A stretch of 64,000 bases of DNA, from positions 728,057 through 792,056 of the forward strand of contig JAGTJU010000004.1 of NCBI GenBank assembly GCA_022184915.1, written 5' to 3'. A program made the position numbers and the translations under genes. The stretch's first letter is position 1; each line of letters opens with the position of its first letter. The stretch is from Myxococcales bacterium. Its GTDB lineage: Bacteria; Myxococcota_A; Polyangia; Fen-1088. Shown here piece by piece: positions 1-10,433 of the stretch. A model generated the notes under the pieces. That model did not search any database. It saw only the letters and a list, made by a program, of their open reading frames with translations, and was not told the DNA's origin.

Positions 1-1318
1 GTGGTCTGAGCCAGGATCTCAGCGTGCGCGTGCGCGGCCCGTGCCAAGGCCTCCGAGGTCTCGGCCGAGGCGCCCTGCGCAACCTCGGAGATCCGTGTGG
101 CCATGGCTGCCATCGCCTCCACGTTCGAGGCAAGGGCTTGCTGCACGTCCTGGCGCCCGGCGGCCTCCCGGGCGAAGAGGGGAGACAAGGTCGCACCGAG
201 GGCCGCCGTGGAGGCCTCCACGGCATGCGCCGTTTCCACCATCACAGTGGCAGCCGTCTCTCCCAGGGTCTTCGCCACAGCCTGCTTCTGGCTTTCGAGA
301 CGCTCCGTGAGACGTGTGACGGCTTGGGTCATCTGCAGGAGCTGCTGTTGTGTGGCCTCGCTCAGCCGGTCGCTGACCTGTGCCGCCAGCGCGCTCACGC
401 TGGTCTCGATCCCCGCGGCCGTCTTCGCCAGAGTGGCCGCGCTGCTCTCGCCGTAGGTGCTCACGGCGCGGCTGGTGGTTTCTGCGGCCCCTCCCAGCTT
501 GGCCGCAAGCTCGACGAAACGTTGTTCCTGCGTGCGGTTCAGGGTCAGCGTGGCTTCACTCAGGGACTCAGCGACCGCCTTGGCGATCTGGGTCTCCATG
601 TGCGTGAGCGCGGCCACCGTGCGCTCGGCGGCATCTTCGGTACGGGGCCAAAGCGCCGGAACCAGGTGGTGATGGGTCAGGTCTTCCAGGGTGGCAAGCG
701 CCTGCTCCTCGTGCAGCACCAGATCGCCCTGCGCCAGCGAGAGCGCCAACGTCACCACGATGGCCACCAAGCTGGCACCGAAGGTCACATGCAGGCCCGC
801 CAACGGCGCAGCCAGGAGACTCAGGGTGTGGTTTGCGCTTTCCTCGGACAAAAGAGGCGCCACTTTGCCCAGGGTCTCCATGAGGCCGGCGAACGTACCC
901 ACGAGGCCCACGAGAACGGTGGTGGCGACCAGATAGCGCCCAAGGTACGCGCGGCTGGCTTCCTGTGCCGCCGTGGCTTCGGCCAGGGCCCCGAGGTCCG
1001 GCCGAGCTCCCGCCGCCTTGATCGCCTCGAGCCGGGCGCGCCGGCCCTCGAGCAGGCTTCCACCGGGCGGGGAGGCTGCGAGCTGGACGAGCTCCTCGTG
1101 AATGCGCCGGCGGGCGAACGCCAGGCTCGCCATGCCCACTACGGTGATGATGCCCAAGGTGGCCACGGCCAAAACACCCAAGACCAACCCGGCTCGAAGA
1201 TAGGTGGTCCAGGCCAGCCCGGAGGCCACGAGCCCAACAGCCGCGAGTAGCCCTGACAGCCCCCAACGCACACGGCTGAGCGACAGCTGGGCCGCCCATC
1301 GGACCACGCGACGTTTCA
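1..1318 (-). CDS. MotA/TolQ/ExbB-like membrane protein with long helical tail (partial)
   Basis: The frame runs from ATG at 1318 past base 1, so the C-terminus is missing and 439 codons are visible. Hydrophobic segments lie near residues 20-38, 44-68, 129-150 and 172-196. The last two resemble the paired helices of MotA/TolQ/ExbB proton channels (LVGTFAGLMETL, then GASLVAIVVTLALSLA). After residue 200 the chain is an Ala/Glu/Thr-rich, helix-prone repeat region, as in the DUF802-type proteins of proteobacteria. The start overlaps the stop of the upstream gene as ATGA, so the two are probably translationally coupled. In beta- and gammaproteobacteria a DUF3348-DUF802-OmpA gene order is known; whether an OmpA gene follows here lies outside the window. 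An energised envelope complex is an inference. Confidence 0.7.
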
Positions 1319-1918
1319 TGCCCACCTCCGCGCAAGTTCAGCCAGGGCAGGGCCCACGTCGAGGAAGGGGCGGCCGCCCGGCAGCAGGAGCTCGTCTGAG
1401 CCTGTTTCGGACGTGCCCGGCTCGCCCTCCACCTGACGGGTACGCACCCGGATCAGCGCAGGCAGGCGGCTCTCGAGCAGGGTCACCACGGCCAGGGCGG
1501 TCCGCAGGGCCCACAGGGCCTCGGTGGCCAGGGCCACGACGTCAGGGGTTCCCTTGCGGACCGCCCGACGGAGTTCGTCGCGCGCTTGCAACAGTGCGTC
1601 GCGGGTCTCCTCGTCGATGAGTGCCATGGATCCTGTGCGTTCCCAGGCCCGGGTCGCCAGGGAGAGCGCCTGGGGAAGCCGCGCGTCCACCTGGGACGCC
1701 ATGCGGACGAGCAGCTCACGAACCTGACGGCGGATCGCTTCGGGCGTTGGCCCGAACGGAAGCTCCGCCTCGGGCTCGGCCACCACGCGCCCCCGCCATG
1801 GACCCTCGCTGCGACGGGGCAGAGGGGGCAGTGCGGGCGTGCGGGCGGGTGTTCCCGGCAGGGCGGTCACCATGCGTAGTAGATCGAGGAGCGGTCGGGT
1901 GCGAATGAGGGCACGCAC
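1316..1918 (-). CDS. Hypothetical protein, possibly DUF3348-like, coupled to the MotA/TolQ-like gene
   Basis: A 200-residue protein rich in Arg, Leu and Glu with no signal peptide or clear membrane segment. Residues 55-150 are predicted helical. The start used is GTG at 1918; ATG at 1873 is an alternative, because a TTGACA hexamer at 1946-1941 on the minus strand would place transcription initiation close to or inside the longer start. The stop overlaps the next ATG as ATGA. A link to DUF3348 rests on the neighbour (a DUF802/MotA-like protein) and on general character (an RTRPLLDLLR N-terminus and basic helices), not on a clear motif. Function is unknown. Confidence 0.6.
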   Translation of the reverse strand: MRALIRTRPLLDLLRMVTALPGTPARTPALPPLPRRSEGPWRGRVVAEPEAELPFGPTPEAIRRQVRELLVRMASQVDARLPQALSLATRAWERTGSMALIDEETRDALLQARDELRRAVRKGTPDVVALATEALWALRTALAVVTLLESRLPALIRVRTRQVEGEPGTSETGSDELLLPGGRPFLDVGPALAELARRWA

Positions 1919-1946
1919 GTTAGGGGTGAAGGTTCCGCCCTGTCAA
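1917..1946 (-). promoter_or_regulatory. Candidate promoter of the MotA/TolQ-like operon
   Basis: On the minus strand a perfect -35 hexamer TTGACA (1946-1941) is followed after 18 bp by TAACGT (1922-1917), a weak -10. If it is used, the GTG at 1918 is too close to be translated, which would favour ATG at 1873 as the start. Confidence 0.3.
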
Positions 1947-2021
1947 CCCGTTGTGGGCGTGAAAGGAATAACGGAGCAGTTACCCGGCTTTGTCGGCCCG
2001 CCAGCGGGAGCCCGAGACGCC

Positions 2022-3116
2022 TCAAGGGACGCAGGCGCCGAATACGTTGTAATCGGGGTTGGTCAACCTTTCGCAGGTTCTGCCCTGCGCGCAGGTTCCC
2101 GGGGCGTTGAGCCGGCAGAGGGGACGACAGCTGGAAACGCCTCCCATCGTGATGCAAGCCAGCCCCGGGAGACACGAGCTGCTGTCGGTGCACGGGGCGC
2201 CATCACCCTTGGTTCGCTCGGGCGCCACGCAGTCGCAGTCGGTCACCTCTCCGGGGTACACGAAGCAACGGAGGCCCGTTGCGCAGCCCACCTTTGCCTC
2301 GCCAAGGGGATCGCAAGGCTGGGAACAGATCCGAACGCCCGTCGGGCGGGGGGGATCCGCACAGATGATCTCCGTAAAGCAACTGCCCCCCGTGGGGCAG
2401 TCGAGGTCCATGTCGCAAAAACGGCGGCATACACGAACGCCACAGGTGTCCGAAAAGCACTGTGAACCGGGGGCGCACTCTCCGGAGCTGCAGAGCTCAC
2501 CGGGCTGCTTGGCGCCGGCCGCCACACACTGCGACGCCGGGTCCCCGTTGGTCTTGCACGAGACGCCACACGTGGCGTTCGTCCCACAGGCGTTGGCCGA
2601 AGCCGGCGTGCACGTGAGGTCTGGAAAGACGTTGGTGGCATCGGGGCTTGCCCCGTCGGCCGCGCCCGCGTCGGTTTCGGCGGGCGGCAACTTGCCCTTT
2701 TCGACGAGGACCGTCGTGAAGGCCTCGCGGCCAGGCGCGATCTTCACGATGCCTTCGCCGTATCCCAGCACGGTCCCGCTGCCATCGAGTGCCGCAGCCC
2801 CAAGGACAGCGTTTCCCGTGAGGGCATCGGAGAAGCTGACCGACAGCGTGACCTCACGGGTGGGCAGGAGGTCGAAGGTTGGTGAGGGCCGCGAGGCGTA
2901 GGTCAGGGTATCGGAGAGCAGGCCCGTGCTGAGCTCCAGGCGCACCGCCGCGACACCGGGGATGGTCTGACCGGCCGCAGGCAGCAGCCTGACCACCACG
3001 AAGGATTTTCCCTCCGTACAGGCCGACAGGAAGCCCAAAAGCAGCGAGAACGCCAGCACGAGGCCGCCGAGCCGCCTTGCTGGTGCTCCGCGACGACGCG
3101 AAGCGCCGAGTGCCAC
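2022..3116 (-). CDS. Cys-rich lipoprotein
   Basis: An exported lipoprotein. A basic N-region, a hydrophobic stretch (LVLAFSLLLGF) and a lipobox ending LSAC show signal peptidase II processing. The first third is a beta-rich domain. From about residue 165 it becomes Cys-rich (spacings such as CGTNATCGVSC and CSSGECAPGSQC), the style of multi-disulfide surface lipoproteins common in myxobacteria. GTG at 3116, 1 bp after the stop of the upstream gene, was preferred; GTG at 3134 is in frame and would overlap that gene. No catalytic motif was recognised. A role in surface binding or structure is only an inference. Confidence 0.72.
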   Translation of the reverse strand: MALGASRRRGAPARRLGGLVLAFSLLLGFLSACTEGKSFVVVRLLPAAGQTIPGVAAVRLELSTGLLSDTLTYASRPSPTFDLLPTREVTLSVSFSDALTGNAVLGAAALDGSGTVLGYGEGIVKIAPGREAFTTVLVEKGKLPPAETDAGAADGASPDATNVFPDLTCTPASANACGTNATCGVSCKTNGDPASQCVAAGAKQPGELCSSGECAPGSQCFSDTCGVRVCRRFCDMDLDCPTGGSCFTEIICADPPRPTGVRICSQPCDPLGEAKVGCATGLRCFVYPGEVTDCDCVAPERTKGDGAPCTDSSSCLPGLACITMGGVSSCRPLCRLNAPGTCAQGRTCERLTNPDYNVFGACVP

Positions 3117-3117
3117 T

Positions 3118-3504
3118 TCAGTTGCGGAACGCACGCATGTCTCCCAGGTCGGTTGCAGGTGCAGACTCGGAGCCTCCCGCCACGAGCACGATGGCCACGG
3201 TGGTGACCACCACGCCCGCCACGGCCCCCCAGAACCACCACGTTTTCACGACGGAGCGGTCACCCTCGTTTGCAGGACGGTCAAGGCTGACACCGGGCTC
3301 GGGTGGCCGCGGGGACAGGTCCAGTGGCTTTGGGTCAGGCGCGCCGTGGGGCGTGGCTTCCTGCCCAGGAACGACGACTTGCAACGGAGCCAGCGCGCCG
3401 GTCTCCGCAGCGGCGGGGGGCTCGACAGACGGTGCGGCGAAAACGGGCGCCCCTAGGGTCACGAGACCCAGGCACAAGGCGCCCCACAAGAACACTTGAC
3501 GCAT
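3118..3504 (-). CDS. Small exported single-pass membrane protein
   Basis: A 128-residue protein with a cleavable-looking signal (FLWGALCLGLVTLGAPVFA), a Pro-rich linker of about 50 residues, a transmembrane helix (WWFWGAVAGVVVTTVAIVLV) and a short polar tail ending DMRAFRN. A GAGGTG Shine-Dalgarno sits 4 bases before ATG 3504. It lies directly upstream of, and is probably co-transcribed with, the Cys-rich lipoprotein. This layout is frequent among myxobacterial envelope proteins of unknown function. No enzyme motif is visible. Confidence 0.65.
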   Translation of the reverse strand: MRQVFLWGALCLGLVTLGAPVFAAPSVEPPAAAETGALAPLQVVVPGQEATPHGAPDPKPLDLSPRPPEPGVSLDRPANEGDRSVVKTWWFWGAVAGVVVTTVAIVLVAGGSESAPATDLGDMRAFRN

Positions 3505-3541
3505 GATTCACCTCGACGCCCGCCCCCGGGGGCCGAGCGCT

Positions 3542-3973
3542 TTACTCTTGGACGCGCTCCCACGTGGCCGATTCAAGGTTCCACACGAAATTGTCCTTGT
3601 TGAAGGTCAATTTCACCTCGCTCTCGGCGCGACTTCCGTCGGGTTGGTAGTTCACGAAGATGCCCTCGTAGGCGTTCTCCGTGCCCTCGACGGGGCGCAG
3701 CTTGAACATCTCGAGGTTGGCCGGCAGCCCGACGAGCTGGGACAGGATCTTTCCTTCGTCCACCAGGACGCCTACCACACCGCCGCTTTGCACCTTGAAC
3801 TGCACCACGCGGGAATCCATTCGGCCCGAAATGACGACCAGCTTGTACTTGGCGCCGTCGAGTTCCTCCCTCGGCAGTGGCACCGCAGGGGCACTCGCGC
3901 AAGCGGCGACGAAGCTTGCGCAGAGGGAAAAGGCAGCCAGGACCCGAAACGCTCGTTGTGCGATGTTCTGCAT
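3542..3973 (-). CDS. Small lipoprotein of unknown function
   Basis: A 143-residue protein with a signal peptide ending in the lipobox VAAC (about residue 25), followed by a compact beta-rich domain of about 115 residues (KYKLVVISGRMDSRVVQFKV onward). A purine-rich GGGGG element lies 5 bases upstream of ATG 3973. It shares strand and export character with the two downstream genes, and the gap to the next one is 37 bp, so the three may form an envelope operon. No family was recognised. Confidence 0.65.
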   Translation of the reverse strand: MQNIAQRAFRVLAAFSLCASFVAACASAPAVPLPREELDGAKYKLVVISGRMDSRVVQFKVQSGGVVGVLVDEGKILSQLVGLPANLEMFKLRPVEGTENAYEGIFVNYQPDGSRAESEVKLTFNKDNFVWNLESATWERVQE

Positions 3974-4064
3974 GTTTTCCCCCTACACCGGTAAGGCAAC
4001 CGGGGTCAAGAGGGACGCGCTGCGCGATTCCCTCCGACCCCGGTCCGTCCGGCGTGGCCGGCGC

Positions 4065-5393
4065 CTAGTCGTAGTACTCGTTCCCGAGGTGGGTAATGAG
4101 ATCTTCACCGCGGAGGTGCCGAAGCGTGTTCTTCAGCTTCATGAGCTGGATGAAGATGTCGTGCTCGGGGTAGAGCCCCTCGGGCGTTTGCGGCGACTTC
4201 CAATAGAAGGAGAGCCACTCCTGGATCCCCTTCATCCCCGAACGATGCGCCAGATCGAGGAAGAGGGCCAGATCGAGGACCACCGGTGCTGCGAGGATCG
4301 AGTCGCGGCAGAGGAAGTTCACCTTGATCTGCATCTGGTACCCCATCCATCCGAAGATGTCGATGTTGTCCCAGCCTTCCTTGTTGTCGCCGCGCGGAGG
4401 GTAGTAGTTGATGCGAACGACGTGGTCCAGCTTGCCGTAAAGATCCGGGTAGAGGTGCGGCTGCAGGATGTAGTCGAGCACGCCCGTCTTCGAGACCTCT
4501 TTGCTCTTGAACGACTCGGGGTCGTCCAGCACTTCACCGTCTCGGTTGCCGAGGATGTTGGTGGAGTACCACCCCTCGACCCCCAGCAGGCGGGCCTTGA
4601 AGCCCGGAGCCAGGAGGGTCTTTAGGAAGGTCTGGCCGGTCTTGAAGTCCTTGCCCGTAATCGGAAGCCCCTTTTCCTTGGCCAGTTCGACCAGGGCGGG
4701 GGTGTCCAAGGTCAGGTTGGGCGAGCCATTGGCGTAAGGAACGCCCGACTTGAGCGCCGCGTAAGCGTAGATCTGGGAGGGCGCGATCTCGGGATCGCTC
4801 TCGGCCAGACCCTTCTCAAAGGTAGCCAAGGTGCGGTGGCAAGCTGCGGGCTCGCGGTAGACCTCGGTCGAGCCACACCACACCATGACCAAACGGTCGC
4901 ATCCGTTGGTCTTTCGGAAGGTCTCGATGTCGGCGATCACCTGCGCGGCAAGATCGGCCTTTGACGTGCCGGTCTTCATGTGGGTCGCCGTCAGGCGCTT
5001 GACGTACTCCTGCTCGAACACCGCAGGCATGGGCTTGATCTCCGAGAGGAAGTCCTTGACCTGCCCCAGATGTTCTTTGTTGAGCACACCCGCGTGCGCT
5101 GCAGCTTCGTAGGCATTGTCGGGGAAAAGATCCCAGCCACCGAACACCAAGTCGTCGAGAGAGGCCAAGGGAACGAAGTCCTTGATGGCGGGCGTCCGGT
5201 TGTCGGTGCGCTTGCCCAGCCGAATCGTTCCCATCTGAGTCAGTGAGCCAATTGGCTTCGCCAAGCCTCGTCGCGTGGCTTCCACGCCTGCCATGAAGGT
5301 CGTGGCAACGGCCCCCATGCCCGGCATCAGGATACCCAGCTTGCCTTTGGCGGGGCGGATGTCGACTGGAGCTGCAGAATTCGTCAGCGGCAT
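4065..5393 (-). CDS. ino1: Inositol-3-phosphate synthase (myo-inositol-1-phosphate synthase)
   Basis: Converts D-glucose 6-phosphate to 1D-myo-inositol 3-phosphate in an NAD-dependent reaction, the first step of inositol and inositol-lipid synthesis. The 442-residue protein has the N-terminal Rossmann segment GKLGILMPGMGAVATTF and the family core: NGCDRLVMVWCGSTEV, the Asn-rich PYANGSPNLTLD, the Lys-rich ITGKDFKTGQTFLKT, then SKEVSKTGVLDYIL and the catalytic-domain segment INYYPPRGDNKEGWDNIDI. ATG 5393 was chosen over ATG 5420 because an AAGGA-type site lies just upstream and the conserved fold starts about 18 residues later. The gene stands alone, divergent from rpsB, with its own promoter and a palindrome in the leader. 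Identification is firm. Confidence 0.95.
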   Translation of the reverse strand: MPLTNSAAPVDIRPAKGKLGILMPGMGAVATTFMAGVEATRRGLAKPIGSLTQMGTIRLGKRTDNRTPAIKDFVPLASLDDLVFGGWDLFPDNAYEAAAHAGVLNKEHLGQVKDFLSEIKPMPAVFEQEYVKRLTATHMKTGTSKADLAAQVIADIETFRKTNGCDRLVMVWCGSTEVYREPAACHRTLATFEKGLAESDPEIAPSQIYAYAALKSGVPYANGSPNLTLDTPALVELAKEKGLPITGKDFKTGQTFLKTLLAPGFKARLLGVEGWYSTNILGNRDGEVLDDPESFKSKEVSKTGVLDYILQPHLYPDLYGKLDHVVRINYYPPRGDNKEGWDNIDIFGWMGYQMQIKVNFLCRDSILAAPVVLDLALFLDLAHRSGMKGIQEWLSFYWKSPQTPEGLYPEHDIFIQLMKLKNTLRHLRGEDLITHLGNEYYD

Positions 5394-5439
5394 TTCTTTT
5401 CCTTGTTCCTTCGTTCTCAATGACTCGTCGATGTCGAAG

Positions 5440-5457
5440 GTGTTGAAGATTCAACAC
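5440..5457. promoter_or_regulatory. Perfect palindrome in the ino1 leader (candidate operator)
   Basis: GTGTTGAA-GA-TTCAACAC, 8-bp arms around 2 bp, lies 47-64 bp upstream of the ino1 start. It would sit about 13-30 bp downstream of the transcription start predicted from the -10 element at 5482-5477. That position suits a repressor that blocks ino1 elongation or initiation; this is an inference. Confidence 0.5.
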
Positions 5458-5476
5458 GTCGAGCTTACGCCCGGGC

Positions 5477-5485
5477 CTTATAGCA
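5477..5485 (-). promoter_or_regulatory. Extended -10 element for ino1
   Basis: On the minus strand TGC-TATAAG matches an extended -10 (TGn plus five of six bases of TATAAT). No good -35 is present at 16-18 bp, which is typical of extended -10 promoters. The start would lie near 5470, giving a leader of about 75 nt that contains the palindrome. Confidence 0.45.
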
Positions 5486-5656
5486 AAATTCGAGCCAAGT
5501 GGCTGCTTCTGGGCACCTCCGGCGCCTTACCGATGCCGAGGGGGAGTTATCGGTTTCAGGGATGAGGGTAAGTTCTCGCGAAAATGTCGCCTCCGCGCGT
5601 CCGCGGAGGGGCCCTCGGGGTCCCGCAGGAGCTTGGCGCAGAGCGCGCAGAAGCGC

Positions 5657-5684
5657 TTGGCAGACAAGGGAAATGTGGTAAAAA
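5657..5684 (+). promoter_or_regulatory. Promoter of the rpsB-tsf-pyrH-frr cluster
   Basis: TTGGCA (5657-5662, five of six), a 16-bp spacer, and TAAAAA (5679-5684) preceded by TGG, an extended -10. The start near 5691 gives a leader of about 105 nt. Confidence 0.5.
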
Positions 5685-5729
5685 GCTGACCCTTCAAACA
5701 CCACACGTCGGGCGAGGCCATCGGGCGTG

Positions 5730-5745
5730 CCGGGTTTTCACCCGG
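5730..5745 (+). promoter_or_regulatory. Hairpin in the rpsB leader
   Basis: CCGGGT-TTTC-ACCCGG, a 6-bp stem with a tetraloop, inside the predicted rpsB leader about 50 nt before the start codon. Leaders of rpsB are known targets of S2 autoregulation in other bacteria; that role here is an inference. Confidence 0.35.
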
Positions 5746-5795
5746 TTCCGCATGGCCAATGACCCCGACGGAGGCACAACGCGAAAGGCAGAACG

Positions 5796-6713
5796 ATGGA
5801 AACGACTGAGAACACCGCCGGTGGAGCCGCGCCGAATCCGATGGCTTCGATCGACAACCCGATTACGCTGCGCGAGCTGATGGAAGCCGGCGTTCACTTT
5901 GGTCACCAGACACGCCGCTGGAACCCGAAGATGAAGCCCTACATCTTCGGTGCCCGCAACGGCATCCACATCGTGGACCTTCAGTATTCGGTCAAGGCGT
6001 TCCGCCGCGCCTTCACCTTCCTGGTGAACACCGTGGCTTCCGGCAAGCCGGTACTCTTCGTGGGCACGAAGAAGCAAGCACAAGACATCATCCGGGAGCA
6101 GGCCCAGCGCTGTGGCCAGTTCTACGTCACGAACCGTTGGTTGGGTGGAACCCTCACCAACTTCCAAACGGTGAAGGGCTCGATCGAGCGCCTCAGGTCT
6201 ATCGATAAGATGGCCACCGACGGAACCTTCGAGCGCATCACGAAGAAGGAGACCATTCAGCTCACGCGCGAAAAAGAGAAGCTCGAGCGTGCTCTGGGTG
6301 GCATCAAGGACATGGGCGATTTGCCCGGCGCGGTTTTCATCGTGGACGTCGTGCGGGAGCACATCGCCGTGGACGAGGCGCGCAAGCTGGAGATTCCGCT
6401 CGTGGGCGTGGTCGACACGAACTGCGACCCCGACGTCATCGACTACGCCATCCCTGGCAACGACGACGCCATTCGCTCGATCAAGCTGTTCGCCACGAAG
6501 GTCGCCGACGCGTGCATGTTGGGGCAAAAGCTGGCCCGCGAGCGCGCCGTGCGTGCTCAAACGGTACAGCCCTCCGACGACGGCCAGACGATCCGCGTGT
6601 CTTCGGGTGGCGAAGGTCCAAAGGTGGAGATCGTGTCCCGCCGCCGTACCGACTTGCCGGCTCCCGAAGCGGCTGCGTCCCCCGAGGGCGACGGCTCGGG
6701 CGGCACCGAGTAA
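5796..6713 (+). CDS. rpsB: 30S ribosomal protein S2
   Basis: Component of the small ribosomal subunit. The 305-residue chain has the S2 core: [72 protein letters not shown] and the late motif [10 protein letters not shown]. It has about 20 extra N-terminal residues and a C-terminal extension of about 65 residues rich in Pro, Glu and Ala compared with the usual 240. The start was chosen from the purine-rich GGCAGA upstream. It heads the conserved rpsB-tsf-pyrH-frr order. Confidence 0.97.
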   Translation: METTENTAGGAAPNPMASIDNPITLRELMEAGVHFGHQTRRWNPKMKPYIFGARNGIHIVDLQYSVKAFRRAFTFLVNTVASGKPVLFVGTKKQAQDIIREQAQRCGQFYVTNRWLGGTLTNFQTVKGSIERLRSIDKMATDGTFERITKKETIQLTREKEKLERALGGIKDMGDLPGAVFIVDVVREHIAVDEARKLEIPLVGVVDTNCDPDVIDYAIPGNDDAIRSIKLFATKVADACMLGQKLARERAVRAQTVQPSDDGQTIRVSSGGEGPKVEIVSRRRTDLPAPEAAASPEGDGSGGTE

Positions 6714-6779
6714 TCTCGCGCGCGCACGGTCCCGCGGCACCTCCTGCCCGCGGGGCTCGAGCGCCTGTCCTGCGGAGCC

Positions 6780-6806
6780 CCGGGGCGTTCGATACGAGCG
6801 CCCCGG
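6780..6806 (+). terminator. Strong hairpin between rpsB and tsf
   Basis: CCGGGGCGTTCG (6780-6791), loop ATA, CGAGCGCCCCGG (6795-6806): a 12-bp stem with one G-U pair when transcribed. No T-run follows, so it is more likely an attenuator, pause site or RNase/stability element than a full terminator. It may set the rpsB to tsf ratio. Confidence 0.45.
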
Positions 6807-6870
6807 CGGTGAACCGCTCGCATCAGATCCCCATTTCGATTCCCGATAGATCTCTGAAGGGAGAATTCCC

Positions 6871-9051
<2,181 letters not shown>

Positions 9052-9145
9052 GCCCAGCGCCGGGAGCCGGCCTGCCTTTACACGACCGGGCTGGCGCCCA
9101 GGTCGTTTGTAGGGGCCGAGTTGACTCCGGGCCCTCGCAAGGAGG

Positions 9146-9167
9146 GGGAGCCCCGAGGTGGGCTCCC
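9146..9167. terminator. Hairpin between convergent frr and the lamin-tail-like gene
   Basis: GGGAGCCC-CGAGGT-GGGCTCCC, an 8-bp stem in the convergent gap. It has no T-run on either strand, so it is only a candidate bidirectional terminator. Confidence 0.4.
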
Positions 9168-9180
9168 GATGGGCGTCGCG

Positions 9181-9609
9181 TTACAGCGCCGGTTCGGGAG
9201 CGCCGCCATCGGTTACGGCTGCGGTGACGCCGTCGAGCGCTGCGGCCGCATAGGTGACCTTGGCAACGTCGACCTGGTTCAAGGTCCATCGGATCGTGGT
9301 GCCGTCTCCCGCCAAAAGAGGTACGGGGCTAAAGAGATAGTAGGTCTTGAGGCCGGGCCGTTCGGGGGGCGTGCCCTGAGATTTCTTCCCCGGCGAGCCG
9401 CTGAGAATCAAAATCTTCTCGCCTGGCTGCAGCACGAACCCAGGATCGATCTGGCCAAGGACGGAGCCGCGTTTTCCTCGAGGCGCCACGATGACGTTCA
9501 GGCCGGCTGTGTTCACCGGGCTGCTGCCGTGGTTGGCCAAAACGAACCATTCTTCGTTGACCTTTTTCCGTTCCGAGGTGGCGTGGACTTCTTCGAAGAC
9601 GAGGGGCAT
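9181..9609 (-). CDS. Hypothetical protein resembling a lamin-tail/Ig-like domain
   Basis: A 142-residue protein with no signal peptide. The pattern NEEWFVLANHGSSPVNTAGL, followed by a beta-rich stretch and PGEKILILSG, resembles the lamin-tail (LTD) beta-sandwich signature of a W/V-x-L-x-N-x-G strand and a turn. The remainder is beta-prone with a small Ala-rich helix. The start is ATG 9609, which faces the divergent thioesterase gene 53 bp away. The domain assignment is by eye and tentative; no catalytic site is visible. Confidence 0.55.
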   Translation of the reverse strand: MPLVFEEVHATSERKKVNEEWFVLANHGSSPVNTAGLNVIVAPRGKRGSVLGQIDPGFVLQPGEKILILSGSPGKKSQGTPPERPGLKTYYLFSPVPLLAGDGTTIRWTLNQVDVAKVTYAAAALDGVTAAVTDGGAPEPAL

Positions 9610-9662
9610 GGAACCTGTCTATAGTCCATAAGGCTGGCTGGACTCAACAGTCTGACGACACC

Positions 9663-10064
9663 ATGGTTACCACGAGCCTCCGAATCCTCTACGCGGACAC
9701 CGATCAGATGGGGGTGGTGTATCACGGCAACTACCTCCGTTTTTTCGAGCAGGGGCGGGCGGAATTCTTGCGGGACGCCGGAGAGCCCTACGCCGAGGCC
9801 GAGCGCGTCTACGGCATGCGCCTCCCGGTGGTGGAGGCGCTCGTAACCTACAAGGCACCCGCTCACTACGATGAGATCGTTTCGATCCATACCCGTTTGG
9901 TCGCCCTCGGGCGCGCGTCGTTGCGTTTCGCCTACGAGGTGACCCGGGGCGAAACGGTGCTGGCCCTCGGACACACGGCCCATGCGTGCGTCGACATGCA
10001 GGGCAAGGTACAAAAGCTCCCCACGTCGTTTGCGCAGCGGCTATCTTGCTGTTTCGAGGCGTGA
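9663..10064 (+). CDS. YbgC/4-hydroxybenzoyl-CoA-type acyl-CoA thioesterase
   Basis: A hot-dog-fold thioesterase of 133 residues. The signature YADTDQMGVVYHGNYLRFFE contains the catalytic Asp and the HGNY loop of the YbgC/FcbC family. Further conserved parts are EALVTYKAPAHYDEIV and a late HACVDMQGK. In proteobacteria ybgC is often linked to the Tol-Pal system; here it stands next to a PHA-type protein instead, with no tol genes beside it. The probable substrate is a short acyl-CoA; the exact substrate cannot be read from the sequence. Confidence 0.88.
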   Translation: MVTTSLRILYADTDQMGVVYHGNYLRFFEQGRAEFLRDAGEPYAEAERVYGMRLPVVEALVTYKAPAHYDEIVSIHTRLVALGRASLRFAYEVTRGETVLALGHTAHACVDMQGKVQKLPTSFAQRLSCCFEA

Positions 10065-10108
10065 CCCCACGCGCCGCGACTGAACTTCGACCGAGCAGAA
10101 AGTGAGCC

Positions 10109-10396
10109 ATGCCCAAGTTCAACGTCGAGATCCCGCATAGCCTGGACCCTGCCGAAGCCAAAACGCGGCTCGAGCGGGCGCAGAGCAAACTCGAAGACGA
10201 GTACGGCGCCAAATGTGCCTGGACCGGCAACGACGTGATGACAGTGACCCGCAAAGGGCTCGATGCCTCCGTGAGGATCGGAGCCGACCGTTTGTTCGTC
10301 GACGTGTCCATCGGCTTACTGCTGACCCCGATGATGGGTCCCATTCGCGACGGCATCACCGCCCGTCTGACGAAGCTCGTGAACGAGGCGGCCTGA
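10109..10396 (+). CDS. Polyhydroxyalkanoic acid system family protein
   Basis: A 95-residue cytoplasmic protein of the PHA_gran_rgn type. It begins PKFNVEIPHSLDPAEAKTRL and continues with a helix, a beta segment (CAWTGNDVMTVTRKGLDASV) and the end VDVSIGLLLTPMMGPIRDGI, the family layout. The family is annotated from PHA clusters but is widespread in organisms without PHA genes, and no PHA synthase is in this window. It lies 44 bp after the thioesterase, probably in the same transcript. Function is unproven. Confidence 0.8.
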   Translation: MPKFNVEIPHSLDPAEAKTRLERAQSKLEDEYGAKCAWTGNDVMTVTRKGLDASVRIGADRLFVDVSIGLLLTPMMGPIRDGITARLTKLVNEAA

Positions 10397-10433
10397 GCCC
10401 CCGCCGGCTTCGGATACACCGGCTCGGGGGGCT
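10396..10433. terminator. Bidirectional hairpin between convergent genes
   Basis: AGCCCCC and GCCGG (10396-10407) pair with CCGGC and GGGGGCT (10419-10433), about 12 bp with a 3-base bulge. It starts within the TGA of the PHA-type gene and ends at the stop of the minus-strand gene. Confidence 0.45.

Larger units (their letters stand above)
5394..5795. other. Divergent intergenic region between ino1 and rpsB
   Basis: Non-coding stretch of 402 bp. From left to right it holds the ino1 ribosome-binding site, the palindrome at 5440-5457, the ino1 -10 element, an isolated GC hairpin (CCTCCGCG at 5590-5597 with CGCGGAGG at 5602-5609), the rpsB promoter at 5657-5684, and the rpsB leader with a hairpin at 5730-5745. 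No convincing gene lies inside it. Confidence 0.6.

Noticed and set aside
24-1250. Long plus-strand open frame (408 codons)
   Set aside because: It reads antisense through the MotA/TolQ-like gene, has a Gly/Arg/His composition typical of a GC-rich shadow frame, and shows no domain.
5590-5609. CCTCCGCG/CGCGGAGG hairpin as a terminator
   Set aside because: It lies between two divergent promoters, so no transcript is expected to end there, and no T-run follows. It is noted as part of the intergenic region only.
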